Below are positions 41,857 through 50,857 of a stretch of 64,000 bases of DNA, in pieces. The translations under genes and the position numbers were made by a program. A model generated the notes under the pieces. That model saw nothing but the letters and a program-made list of their open reading frames with translations, ran no database searches and had not been told where the DNA came from. Position 1 is the first letter of the stretch; each line of letters opens with the position of its first letter. The stretch lies in assembly GCF_900110915.1 (NCBI RefSeq), contig NZ_FOFG01000004.1:62001-126000 (forward strand), written 5' to 3'. The stretch is from Faunimonas pinastri (GTDB lineage Bacteria > Pseudomonadota > Alphaproteobacteria > Rhizobiales > Afifellaceae).

Positions 41857-43079
41857 TCCGCATCCCCGGCCAGCATCCGCGCGGCAGCCGCCGCCGTTCC
41901 GCGTTCGATGCCGTCGCGCGTGAAGAAGTCGCCGGTAATCTGCGTTTGCGCGATCAAGACGCGATGAAATGCGAGAACGAGTTCGGGATCCGGCGCGTCC
42001 GGGCTCGTCCAGAACCGGTCCAGCGGCTCCTGAAAGGTCAGGCCGGGCATGTCGTAGATCGCGCGGCCCAGCGCCTTCAGCTTCTTGCCGAGTTGCAGGG
42101 CCAGCAGTCCGGCCGAGGAATTGACCAGCACCACGCCTTCCGAGCGCGTGGTCAGCGTGGGCAGATGCCCGTCCTTGATGAAATGCATCCGGTCGGCCAC
42201 GCCGTGCCGGCCGGCGATGGCGGCGATCTCGCGGGCATAGGGGATGAGGCCGGGATCGAGCGGATGCAGCTTGAAGAGGAGCTGGCTCTCCCCCGTCGCA
42301 TGCCGGGCGAAGGAGGCGATGATGTCCTCGATCGGCTCGAACGGGCTCTCGAAGCGGGAATGCACGCGGATCTGATAATCGCTGTGCAGTTGCAGCGGCA
42401 CGAGGAAGAACGGCTTGCCGGAACCGAGGAGCGCGTCGACTACCCGCCGCGACCGGCGGCCCTCCCCGGGTGCCCGCGCGAAACGGGCCATCCAGCCCGC
42501 ATATTCCCGGAAGGGATGCGTCGGACCGTGCCAGCGGTAATGCGGAAAGAGCGGCGACAAGGCGAAGCCGACGATGTTCGCGCCGACGTCCCACGCGGCA
42601 CGGTTGAAGAAGCTGCTGCGAACGCTTGAGGACGCCTCCGGCCCGGTGAGACGCGCCGCCCGTTCGAGGATGGTCCGGGGATCGCGCGACAGGCGGGAAT
42701 AGCCGTTGGTCCCGCCCCGCTCCAGCGTGATCCAGCCCGGCCGGAGATAGCCTTCCTCGAAGACATGCACCCGGAGGCCCAGACGCTCCGCCGCCTCGAT
42801 CGCGGCGCGATGGTACGGCCGGCAGTCGCCGAAGAGCACGAGATCGGTGACGCCGCGCCCCTTCATCAGGTCCGCCACGAAGACCGGCCAGTCTGCGAGG
42901 CGGCCGCGATAGAGGATCGCCCGTCCCCACCAGAAGACGAGATCCGCGCCGGAGACATGCACGCGCGTCGTCCGGTGGCCGGCCCTGCTAAGACGGCGCG
43001 CCAGCCGGAACGAGAACGGCGTCGCCAGCCCCTGCAGGAAGAGGAAATGACGTGCCCCCGCTGTTCTGTCCCCCCTCAT
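41853..43079 (-). CDS. rkpJ: KpsS/RkpJ-like capsular polysaccharide biosynthesis protein
   Basis: This 408-residue protein of the capsule synthesis (KpsS/LipB) family contains FLFLQGLATPFS at the N-terminus, then DLVLFGDCRPYHRAA, VFEEGYLRPGWITLE, the KLHPLDPG element and VLVNSSAGLLAL. KpsS and KpsC are beta-Kdo transferases that build the oligo-Kdo linker joining capsule to its lipid in ABC-exported capsules. The name rkpJ follows the rhizobial homologue. It is coupled on both sides by 4-base overlaps, making an operon rkpI-rkpJ-rkpH on the minus strand. A KpsC partner is not visible in the window. Confidence 0.88.
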   Translation of the reverse strand: MRGDRTAGARHFLFLQGLATPFSFRLARRLSRAGHRTTRVHVSGADLVFWWGRAILYRGRLADWPVFVADLMKGRGVTDLVLFGDCRPYHRAAIEAAERLGLRVHVFEEGYLRPGWITLERGGTNGYSRLSRDPRTILERAARLTGPEASSSVRSSFFNRAAWDVGANIVGFALSPLFPHYRWHGPTHPFREYAGWMARFARAPGEGRRSRRVVDALLGSGKPFFLVPLQLHSDYQIRVHSRFESPFEPIEDIIASFARHATGESQLLFKLHPLDPGLIPYAREIAAIAGRHGVADRMHFIKDGHLPTLTTRSEGVVLVNSSAGLLALQLGKKLKALGRAIYDMPGLTFQEPLDRFWTSPDAPDPELVLAFHRVLIAQTQITGDFFTRDGIERGTAAAAARMLAGDAE

Positions 43080-44560
43080 GGGGCCTCCAGTACAAGCGCC
43101 GCGCGGACCAGCGCATTCAGGTGCTCGGGCCGCGAGATGGTGCCTAGCACCGGCGTCGCCTCGGCCTCCCGGCCAAGCTCGACCACGAGAAAGTCGGTCC
43201 GCGTATCCGGGAACGGATCGGCGAAGCCCGGCAGGACGGGCACATGGTCGCCGTAGTGCACGAGCAGCACGCGCCGGGCTTCCGCGTCGAGCGCCTCGGC
43301 GAGACGCGCCAGCATGCGGTCGGCATTGCGGAGGTGATGCACGAACTGTCGCACCGGATCGTCCTCTCCGGGAAGCCGACCCGGCCCGAAGGGATCGTGC
43401 GCCTCCATCGTCACCGCCTGAGCATAAAGGCACTTGCCCTCGCCCCGCGCCTTGCGAAACGCACCGATGAGGAAATCCGCGACTGCGAGATCGCCGACAT
43501 AATGCCCCTCGCGATCCGCCTCGGAGAAGCAGGAGATGTCGGCGAAGCGGTCGAAGCGAAAGCGCGGGATAGCGATCTCGCGACGAAAGAAGGCGGGATC
43601 GTAGGGATGCACGAAGATCCGCTCCCACCTTTCGCCATGCAGCGCCCGCGGCAGGGCGAAGGGTGCAAGCCGCCGGCTGCGGAGATAGGGATGGAAGCCG
43701 CCGAAGCCGAGATCGTCGAAGCCGAGCCCGGTGATCGCGGCCGCTTCCGGGCGCAGCGTATAGGCGCCAACGCAGGGAACCTCGATCAGACCCGTGGCGC
43801 GGGCGCGCTCCTTCAGCGAATCGTATGCGGGAAGGTCCAGTCCGGCCATCCCGAGACGCCGGAGATCGACGAAGCTTTCCGCCTGGATCACCAGCACCGC
43901 ATCGTAGTCGCCGCGTTCCATCACGGGGGCCGGTATGGAGGGACCGCGCTGCGGCCGCCGCCCCTCGTCGACCCAGCGCGTCCAGTAGGCGGCGAGCGAG
44001 CCGACGAGCCCAAGGCTCCCGAGATGGCCGTCCAGACGGGGGACCGGGGCCACGCCGGCGGCGAGCCGATCAAGCCATCCGCCGCCAGGCCGCAGCAGCA
44101 CGACGATGGGCAAAGCGAGCGCGCCAGCCAGCGGAATGAGCCACATCGCGCCACCCAGCGCGACCGGCTCCACATGCCACCACAGGACGATCAGGCCCAG
44201 GGTGACGGCAATCGCGGCGACGATCAGCAGAACCGCCCGCCGCTCAAGATAGAAGAGCCGGGGGTAGCGCAGGATCGGGCCGAGAAAGGCGAAATCGGCA
44301 AAGACCAGCGGCTCGGCAAGGCTGAGCGCCTTGAGGTTCGAGATAACGACGAGGATGACGCCGGTCACGATCGTCGCGACGAAGGCGAAGGCGGGACGGC
44401 GCGATATCGCCAGCGCGACCAGCCAGATCCAGGCGAGAGCGGCGAAGCGGAACAGCAAGGCGCGCCAGCCGCCGCAAAAGGGTCGGCGCCTCGGCCGCGC
44501 GAAGGAATCGACGAAATCGCTGACGGCAAGCGTCAGGCAAAGAGAGATCGCTGTCCACAT
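43076..44560 (-). CDS. rkpI: LTA synthase/sulfatase-type membrane enzyme (RkpI-like)
   Basis: This protein of about 494 residues starts at the ATG at 44560; an in-frame ATG at 44707 would overlap the divergent gene. Five or six membrane helices fill residues 1-200, then a soluble alkaline-phosphatase-fold domain (about 220-494). Metal and nucleophile motifs match the lipoteichoic acid synthase group: IQAESFVDL (metal Glu), YTLRPE (candidate nucleophile Thr), TMEAHDPFG and VHYGDHVPV (metal Asp and His). Such enzymes move phosphoglycerol, phosphoethanolamine or similar groups onto glycans or lipids outside the inner membrane. The donor here is unknown. The gene heads the rkpI-J-H operon. Confidence 0.8.
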   Translation of the reverse strand: MWTAISLCLTLAVSDFVDSFARPRRRPFCGGWRALLFRFAALAWIWLVALAISRRPAFAFVATIVTGVILVVISNLKALSLAEPLVFADFAFLGPILRYPRLFYLERRAVLLIVAAIAVTLGLIVLWWHVEPVALGGAMWLIPLAGALALPIVVLLRPGGGWLDRLAAGVAPVPRLDGHLGSLGLVGSLAAYWTRWVDEGRRPQRGPSIPAPVMERGDYDAVLVIQAESFVDLRRLGMAGLDLPAYDSLKERARATGLIEVPCVGAYTLRPEAAAITGLGFDDLGFGGFHPYLRSRRLAPFALPRALHGERWERIFVHPYDPAFFRREIAIPRFRFDRFADISCFSEADREGHYVGDLAVADFLIGAFRKARGEGKCLYAQAVTMEAHDPFGPGRLPGEDDPVRQFVHHLRNADRMLARLAEALDAEARRVLLVHYGDHVPVLPGFADPFPDTRTDFLVVELGREAEATPVLGTISRPEHLNALVRAALVLEAP

Positions 44561-44705
44561 GGACGGGCGGAGATACTCCGATACCCCGAAGCTCCCACGG
44601 CCCGGTCTTGCAACAAAGCATAAGGGCCGCCGGGAAGCCTCACAAGGGCGGGCTTGCGGCGCGCTCCGCCGCTGGTAAGTTTCCCTCCGCAAAGGTCCGG
44701 GGTCC

Positions 44706-45386
44706 ATGCCGCTTCATCTGTTTTCGCTGCCCCGACCAGGGTTTTCGCCTCATCCCTCATGGTGGCGGCCGACTCGCAAGGAGGGGCGACTGGAGGGGAT
44801 CGGCGGCGGCTTGCTGCACGGCTGGGCATTCGATCCCGGTGAGCCCTCCCGGCGGCAGCGAGTGATCCTCGTCTCGCGGACGGGCCAGCGGCTGGAAACA
44901 CTGGCGGACCGCTACCGTGCCGATCTCGCAGCGGCCGGCATCGGCGACGGGCATCACGGCTTCGCCGTGCCGCTGGAGCTTGTCGGGAGCGCCGCCGGTA
45001 TCCGCGCCCTTGTCGAAGATGGCGGCTTCGAACTGCCGGGCAGTCCGTTCGCCGACGATGACGGTGTCCCGCCCCTCGAGTTCGACCGCGGATCGATGCG
45101 CGCGCGCATCGACGGCGCGCATGGTAGCCGCGCCCTCACCGGCTGGGTTCTCGATCGCCAGGATCGGAGCTACAGGCCGCTGCTGGCGCTGCGGCAGGGC
45201 GAACGTGTTCTCTCGCAAGGCCGACCGACGCGCGCGCGACGTGACATGCCCGAGGGTTTCGACGGCCTGCACGGCTTCACGCTGCCGCTGCGTCCAGGAG
45301 TTCGCGGCCGCTGCACGCTGGTCGACGCCGAGCGGGGGACCCTGCTCGCCACGTTCAGGATCGGGCGACACGCAGTGCGATCATGA
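44706..45386 (+). CDS. Hypothetical protein made of two GW-type beta modules
   Basis: This 226-residue protein contains two related units. Unit 1 (about 30-95) has LLHGWAFDPGEPS and ends IGDGHHGFAVPLEL. Unit 2 (about 130-205) has ALTGWVLDRQDRS and ends FDGLHGFTLPL. The same pattern (GW-x-x-D then H-G-F-x-x-x-L) recurs in the C-terminal parts of the two giant glycosyltransferases at 50858 and 57789. I do not know the family; a carbohydrate-binding or docking module is an inference. It overlaps the next glycosyltransferase gene by ATGA, supporting a shared task. Confidence 0.72.
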   Translation: MPLHLFSLPRPGFSPHPSWWRPTRKEGRLEGIGGGLLHGWAFDPGEPSRRQRVILVSRTGQRLETLADRYRADLAAAGIGDGHHGFAVPLELVGSAAGIRALVEDGGFELPGSPFADDDGVPPLEFDRGSMRARIDGAHGSRALTGWVLDRQDRSYRPLLALRQGERVLSQGRPTRARRDMPEGFDGLHGFTLPLRPGVRGRCTLVDAERGTLLATFRIGRHAVRS

Positions 45387-47257
45387 GCACACCCATGCGG
45401 ATCCTGTTCCTCGATACCGCGCGCCACGGGCTTTGGGGCGCGCAGCCGAACCGGTTTGCGCCGGCTGCGGCGGAGCTGACCCGCGCCGGCCATTCCGTGC
45501 TGCTCGCGAGCGACGAAGACGTCGCGGATCTGCCGTTTCCGCTGGTTTGCGGCAGCGGTCGCGCCGGCGACACCGCCCCGCTCCGCGACACATACAGGCT
45601 TACCCAGCAGCTTCGCGGCGAGACGTTCGACCTCATCGTCGCGCCGCTTGGGGGCGGCATCGCCCATGGCTTGCTCACCATGCGGGCCTGCGGCGAAGCG
45701 TTCGGCACCACACGGATCGCGCTCTGGGGACACCGGCCGTCGCGCTCGGTCGCGCTCGGCGAGGATCGTGCACCCAGCGGGCTTTCACCGCTGGTGGCCG
45801 ACGCGATGGAACGGACCTGCCTCCGCCTTGCCGATCGGCTCATCGTGCCCGGCCAGCACGCGCTGGACGAGATCCGAACGCTCGGGACCGACCTGCCACC
45901 GATCCTCAACGCAGGCCTGCCGCTGCCCGACATCGCGCCGACCGGACCCGCCCCATCCCCGCTCCGCGACATCACCTTTGTCGGGCCGCTTTCCCGGGAA
46001 AACGGCGCCTACCTCTTCATGGATGCCATGGAAGAGCTGGCGCGACGCGGTGAACTCGAACCTCGCACGGTGACCTTTCTCGGCCCTGCCAACGAGCGCG
46101 ACGGAGCGATTTCGCTGGAGAACATGGGGGTCCGCGCCGCCCGCTGGGATTTCCGCTTCCGGCTGGAAGGCACGACCGATCGCGAACACATGCTCCAAAC
46201 CCTCGCCGAGCCCGGCCGCCTCGCCGTTTTCGCGGCCCTTCGATGCGGCGACGACCCCATGCTGCGGATGGCGCGAAAGGCCGGCGTGCCGCTGATCGCG
46301 ACCGCCGCTTACGATAGCGGCGAGGATGGCGCCGGACCGGCCTGCCCGGCCAACGCGCAGGATCTCGCCGATACCATCGCGGCAGCGCTCCGCACGCCGC
46401 CGAAACCTTCGAACGTACCGGAGGACGCGACGGACTGGCCGGCGCTCCTGCGCGAGATCGCTGCAGCACCCATCCGATCACCCGCGACACAGAACACCGC
46501 GATCGAGAGCATCAGCGTCTGCGTGGTGACGCGCAATCGCGAGGCCACCCTGCTGCAGGCGCTCGCCAGCGTCGGCGATTGTCCGGGTTGCGCCGTCGAA
46601 CTGGTCGTCTTCGACAATGCCGGCGACGCCCCGCTCGCCTTGCCGGTGCTTGGGGCCGCGACGCCGCATCCGGTTCGGCTGGTCCGGTCGGAGCGCCATC
46701 TCTCTCCGGCAGCCGCTTACAACGCTGCGGTAGCGGAGGCCGGAAGCGATGCCCTGCTGTTCCTCGACGACGACAACATTCTCACCGAAGACGGTCTTTC
46801 CCGCTTCGCCACCGCCCTGCGAGCCGGATGGTTCGACATCGTCACCACGACGCTGGACCTCGTCGACGGCAACGCTGCGGAAGGCGTCTCAACCGGCCGC
46901 TTCATCTTCATGGGAGAAGCCGCGAGCGCCGGGCTTTTCTTCAACGGCTTCGGCGACCGCGCCGCCATGATGCGGCGGGACGCGTTTCTGGCGCTCGGCG
47001 GCTTTCCCGATCCGGGGTACCATGCGCCGGTTTCCGACTGGGCCTTTTTCGCCCGCGCGCAGGCTGCCGGCCTGCGGATCGGGGTGCTGCAGGACCCCGC
47101 CCTTCGCTACGCCCGACGCCTTGGCGGCGAGGCGACGAACTGGCTGAAGAACGACGGGGAAGGCGCAAAGCGCTTCGTGCTGGAAACCTGCGGTTCGGCC
47201 ATCGACGGCGCGCTGGTCGCCCGCTTCGCTCAGGCCCTCCAACGGCTCAGAGGTTAA
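45383..47257 (+). CDS. Two-domain glycosyltransferase (GT-B-like plus GT2)
   Basis: In this 624-residue protein, residues 1-365 resemble a GT-B fold transferase: MRILFLDTARHGLWGAQPNR at the start, ITFVGPLSRENGAYLFMDAM in the C-terminal lobe, and RMARKAGVPLIATAAYD. Residues about 380-620 are a GT2 domain with SVCVVTRNREATLLQAL, LFLDDDNI with the metal Asp cluster, and GGFPDPGYHAPVSDWAFF. The protein may add two sugars in sequence. It is coupled to the GW-module gene. The GT-B assignment is less certain than the GT2 one. Confidence 0.83.
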   Translation: MSTPMRILFLDTARHGLWGAQPNRFAPAAAELTRAGHSVLLASDEDVADLPFPLVCGSGRAGDTAPLRDTYRLTQQLRGETFDLIVAPLGGGIAHGLLTMRACGEAFGTTRIALWGHRPSRSVALGEDRAPSGLSPLVADAMERTCLRLADRLIVPGQHALDEIRTLGTDLPPILNAGLPLPDIAPTGPAPSPLRDITFVGPLSRENGAYLFMDAMEELARRGELEPRTVTFLGPANERDGAISLENMGVRAARWDFRFRLEGTTDREHMLQTLAEPGRLAVFAALRCGDDPMLRMARKAGVPLIATAAYDSGEDGAGPACPANAQDLADTIAAALRTPPKPSNVPEDATDWPALLREIAAAPIRSPATQNTAIESISVCVVTRNREATLLQALASVGDCPGCAVELVVFDNAGDAPLALPVLGAATPHPVRLVRSERHLSPAAAYNAAVAEAGSDALLFLDDDNILTEDGLSRFATALRAGWFDIVTTTLDLVDGNAAEGVSTGRFIFMGEAASAGLFFNGFGDRAAMMRRDAFLALGGFPDPGYHAPVSDWAFFARAQAAGLRIGVLQDPALRYARRLGGEATNWLKNDGEGAKRFVLETCGSAIDGALVARFAQALQRLRG

Positions 47258-48302
47258 GGCCAGCCAATTCCTTCGGCCGCAGGAGCGGCTCGGCGCGCGC
47301 GTTCATCGTCTCGACGTGCGCCCGGTTGAGATCGCGCAGGCGTTCCAGCCTCGGCCGGTCGTGGGCGAGCGCCACCAGCGCCTGGCTCCAGCGGCCGGGC
47401 TCGATCGGCACGCACATGCCGAGCGCCAGTTCCTCCGCGTTCGGCTTGTAGATCTCCGCGTCCGAAACCAGCAGCGCCGCGCCGAGCCGCATGGCATCGA
47501 TACGCTTGGTTGCGGCACGAGCGGCGTTGGCGGGGCTCGGCAGCAGGGGTGCCAGCAGCAGGTCCGCGCCGCGCTCGGCCGTGTCGCGGCGAAAATCGGG
47601 CCAGGATCGCGACCGCAAGAAGCGGATGCCACGCTGGCCACGCCAGAGAAGCCGCAGCCGCAGGCCCGCCGCCACTTCGGCCGTGATGCCGGGCTCCGCC
47701 TTCAGCGCGTCGCGCAGGACGGGGCGCAGCCACCGATGCTCGCCGCGATGCACGGAGGTGGAATGAAACGCCACCCGCAGACCGATCTGCGGCTCGCGGG
47801 ATCGAGGCTCATCGCGAGGGCCGGACATCGGGGAAAGCAGCCGGAGCTCGGCAAGGCTATCGCGCTCCGCGATCCGGGGATTGGCGACATAGAGCAGGTC
47901 GAGACAGCTTGCGAGCCGGCGGCGATGGCTGAGGTGCAGCCTGAGCAGGCGCAGCTTGTAGTCCGCCGGCACGCTGCGATCGGCGAAGAGCGCATCGATG
48001 TCGTCGTCGAGGAACAGCGCGACCCCGGCCAGAATGCCACCCCGCGCCTCGATCAGGTCCAGCCATGCGGCCGTCAGATAGCGGCAGAAGAGAATCAGCG
48101 TCCCGTCCAGCCGTTCCGCGTCGAGCAGCGACGGCACCCGGTCGATGTCCACGATCTCGTAGGGCATCTTGCCGAACCGGCGCAGGCGGGGGCCGAGATA
48201 ATAGTCGAACGAGGGGTTCGGTCCCGCCTGGACGGCGATGATCCTGCGAACCGGCCGGCGAAGCCGCCCCGAGGGCATCAGCGCCGGAAACCGCCATTTC
48301 AT
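47247..48302 (-). CDS. Glycosyltransferase-like protein (GT-B, uncharacterised)
   Basis: This 351-residue soluble protein is Arg- and Leu-rich. It shows VALFLDDDIDALF in the middle, AFHSTSVHRGEHRWL near residue 190 and a C-terminal region APLLPSPANAARAATKRIDAM, then LGAALLVSDAEIY, which has the shape of the donor-binding lobe of GT4-like enzymes. No standard Glu-x7-Glu motif is clear. It is coupled to the GT4 gene upstream by ATGA and converges on the two-domain GT with an 11-base overlap. A glycosyltransferase role is inferred from context and fold impression. Confidence 0.65.
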   Translation of the reverse strand: MKWRFPALMPSGRLRRPVRRIIAVQAGPNPSFDYYLGPRLRRFGKMPYEIVDIDRVPSLLDAERLDGTLILFCRYLTAAWLDLIEARGGILAGVALFLDDDIDALFADRSVPADYKLRLLRLHLSHRRRLASCLDLLYVANPRIAERDSLAELRLLSPMSGPRDEPRSREPQIGLRVAFHSTSVHRGEHRWLRPVLRDALKAEPGITAEVAAGLRLRLLWRGQRGIRFLRSRSWPDFRRDTAERGADLLLAPLLPSPANAARAATKRIDAMRLGAALLVSDAEIYKPNAEELALGMCVPIEPGRWSQALVALAHDRPRLERLRDLNRAHVETMNARAEPLLRPKELAGLNL

Positions 48303-49858
48303 TCCTGCAACTCTCCCGTTTCGCGTGCGGCTGCCGATTGCCCGGTCGCATCAGGAAGGAGCGCGAGGAAATGGTCGAGCAGGTCACCGGGCCTATCCGC
48401 AAGCTCGGGATCAAGCAAGGTGCCATGACCGATGGCGCGCAGGCGTTCCGCGATCGCGCCGAGATCGAAGGCATGGACCGGCACTTGCGCGCGGAGGGCA
48501 TGCGTCAGGACGAAGGACCAGGTTTCCGGCCAGATCGCGGGGATAAAGACGACGTGCGGAGCCGTCCGCCGCAAAAGATCCTCCGCCCCGCCGGGAGGAT
48601 AGCGCCCGAGCACCTCCACGCCGGCCTTCCGTAGCGCGGCATCGCCGACGGACTGGCCAAGCAGGAGCAGCCGGACGGGAGCCTTGCGCCGCGCGATTTC
48701 TTCGGCCAGCCGGAGCACCACCTCGTAGCCCTTCGCCACATTGAGCCGGCCGAGCACGGCAACGCGCAGGGTTTCTCCCGGCCCGATGGACGGCATTCGG
48801 GGTGGCGTGATTTCGTTGTCGTCTTCCGGGCGCCAGACCCGGATGGAAAGATCCGGCCAGTGGCGGTGCAGTCGGTCGACGAGGTCGCGGCTGGGGGCGA
48901 TGATCCGGTCGCAGGCGGCGAGGAACCGATGCGCCTCGCTCCGCCATTGCTCGAGCGATTGAGCTCCGCCGTCCTCCGCCGGCACGCAGCCGACGCACGC
49001 GCGCCCCTTCTGCCCTCCGCAAAAGCGACCCTCCGCATCCACGAGATTGATGCGCGGGCAGATCCAGAAATAATCGTGCAGGATGACGCCCAGCCGCAGA
49101 TCGGCCACGCGGCAGAGCTCGGGCAATCGCGAGAACGCGCTGGCGGGGAGGTCCACCAGATGATTGACCACGAGGGCGACCGCCTTCGTGGCGGCAGCCA
49201 GTTCGCCCACGCGCTCCGGTTCCTCGAAGAGGTCGAAGACGGGCGAAAGCGCCTCGCCGGTTTCCGTGTCCACGGCCTGGAAGAGCGGCGCGGCCCGGCT
49301 CAGGCGGGAAAGGCGCACCGGGCGAAAGCCCCGGCGGCGCAGGCTTTCCTCGTAGAGGTCGAGAAAGTGGCTGCTGCCGCCGCCGCGGGAGTGGTGCAGC
49401 GTAAGGACCCCGGGGCGCGACGCGGCGTTTCCCCTTTCCCGCCGCCCGACGGGCCTAAGCGGGACCGTGGGGCCGGCTTTTCCCCCCAGGCGGGCATGGT
49501 GCAGCACCGGATCGTCATGCCAGCGCAGCTCCGGGTGGCGCTCGCGGTAGAAGATCGGGTCGAAACCGGGGTTCGGCGCCCAGTTCTGGAAGCGGCCGAC
49601 GAGATGATAGTGCAGCACCGGATCGCGCGCGGCGGCCCCACGGGCCGCACCATTCAGCTGGCGAAGGTAGAAGCCGCTCTCCACGGACGGCCCGATCTGT
49701 CGGAGCCGGCGAGACAGCAGGAGCCGAACCGCCCCACGGGGAAGAGCAAGGCGCCCCAGGAGGATGCGCTCGACGGCAAAGCGCAGAACGGGAAGCCCGA
49801 AGCGCCGATCCCAGTCTCGGATATCAAACCAGTCGCGGATATCAAACAAGGGTGCCAT
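48299..49858 (-). CDS. Glycosyltransferase family 4 with N-terminal FDPxxY module
   Basis: This protein has about 519 residues. The ATG at 49858 is preferred; the frame extends upstream only inside the epimerase gene. The N-terminal 130 residues hold a module with DPVLHYHLVGRFQNW and PNPGFDPIFYRERHPEL, shared with the GT at 30383. Residues about 150-519 are a GT4-like GT-B: LTLHHSRGGGSSHFLDLYEE, LHDYFWICPRINL with a Cys-rich loop CGGQKGRACVGCVP, then VLGRLNVAKGYEVVL and FIPAIWPETWSFVLTHAL. The first 12 residues contain a tandem DIRDWF repeat. It is probably translated with the GT-like gene downstream. Confidence 0.83.
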   Translation of the reverse strand: MAPLFDIRDWFDIRDWDRRFGLPVLRFAVERILLGRLALPRGAVRLLLSRRLRQIGPSVESGFYLRQLNGAARGAAARDPVLHYHLVGRFQNWAPNPGFDPIFYRERHPELRWHDDPVLHHARLGGKAGPTVPLRPVGRRERGNAASRPGVLTLHHSRGGGSSHFLDLYEESLRRRGFRPVRLSRLSRAAPLFQAVDTETGEALSPVFDLFEEPERVGELAAATKAVALVVNHLVDLPASAFSRLPELCRVADLRLGVILHDYFWICPRINLVDAEGRFCGGQKGRACVGCVPAEDGGAQSLEQWRSEAHRFLAACDRIIAPSRDLVDRLHRHWPDLSIRVWRPEDDNEITPPRMPSIGPGETLRVAVLGRLNVAKGYEVVLRLAEEIARRKAPVRLLLLGQSVGDAALRKAGVEVLGRYPPGGAEDLLRRTAPHVVFIPAIWPETWSFVLTHALRAQVPVHAFDLGAIAERLRAIGHGTLLDPELADRPGDLLDHFLALLPDATGQSAAARETGELQE

Positions 49859-49880
49859 CGACGCTCGCCGCCCCATACCG

Positions 49881-50816
49881 TCAGGCGGCGGGCGCCTCCC
49901 CTCGCTGCCCCAGGAACCAGTCCCAGGTTTGCGCCAGGCCATGGGCCAGCGGGGTGGAGGGGTCGAAGCCGAGTTCCCGCCGCGCCTTGGAGACGTCGCA
50001 ATAGGTCGCGACCACCTCGCCCGGACGGAAGGGCTGATAATCGACCTCCAGCGCGCGAGGCGCCACCACGTCCCGCATCGTGTCCAGCAATTCGTTCAGC
50101 GACGTCGGCCGCCCCGAGCCCAGCTGGATCACCCCGGAGGCACCTCGCTCGATACCGGAAAGGATGCCGCGGCAGAGGTCCTCCACGAAGACGAAGTCGC
50201 GGATCTGGCTGCCATCGCCATAGACGACGGGTTGCCGCCCGGCCAGGATCGTCTTGAAAAACGCGGCCACCACGCTGCCCTTGTGGAAGGAGCGCGGGCC
50301 GTAGACATTGGCGAAGCGCAGCGACAGCGCCTTCAATCCGTAGCTTGCGGCATAGGCGCTGCAATAGCCCTCGACAGCGAGCTTGGAAGCGCCATAGGGC
50401 GAGGCCGGCCGGGGCACCATCTCCTCATGAACCGGCGGCTCCACCTCGCCGACGATCGCGCCGCCCGTGGAGGCATTCACCAGCCGCATGATGCCCCGCG
50501 CGCGCATGGCTTCCAGGAGGTTCAGCGTGCCCACCACGTTGGAGCGCATGTTGAACATGGGATCGGCGATGGAATCCATGACGCGGGTGTCGGCGGCCAG
50601 ATGCACCACCGCGTCCACGCCTTCCAGCGCCGCGTGGATCGCATCGGGATCGGCGAGGTCGCCGGAGATGAAATCCGCCTTCAGGCCGGCAAGGTGCTCC
50701 CGCTTGCCCATGCTCTCGTTGTCGAAGACGCTGACCTCGTGGATCCCCGCTCCGTTCAGTGTCGCGACAAGGTTGGTCCCGATAAAGCCGCAGCCGCCGG
50801 TGATCAGAATCCGCAT
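49881..50816 (-). CDS. NAD-dependent sugar-nucleotide epimerase/dehydratase
   Basis: This 311-residue extended SDR has TGGCGFIGTNL for NAD, VHLAADTRV, the catalytic Thr in ASTGG and YGASK with the Tyr and Lys. It is of the UDP-glucose 4-epimerase (GalE/WbpP) class and should supply an activated sugar for the polysaccharide. The exact sugar cannot be decided: epimerases and 4,6-dehydratases share these motifs. Both neighbours on the same strand are glycosyltransferases, and the genes lie close enough for one operon. Confidence 0.9.
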   Translation of the reverse strand: MRILITGGCGFIGTNLVATLNGAGIHEVSVFDNESMGKREHLAGLKADFISGDLADPDAIHAALEGVDAVVHLAADTRVMDSIADPMFNMRSNVVGTLNLLEAMRARGIMRLVNASTGGAIVGEVEPPVHEEMVPRPASPYGASKLAVEGYCSAYAASYGLKALSLRFANVYGPRSFHKGSVVAAFFKTILAGRQPVVYGDGSQIRDFVFVEDLCRGILSGIERGASGVIQLGSGRPTSLNELLDTMRDVVAPRALEVDYQPFRPGEVVATYCDVSKARRELGFDPSTPLAHGLAQTWDWFLGQRGEAPAA

Positions 50817-50857
50817 CGTCAGGTCCTTCGAGTTGAGCCGGCTCTGCCAGCGTTGCG

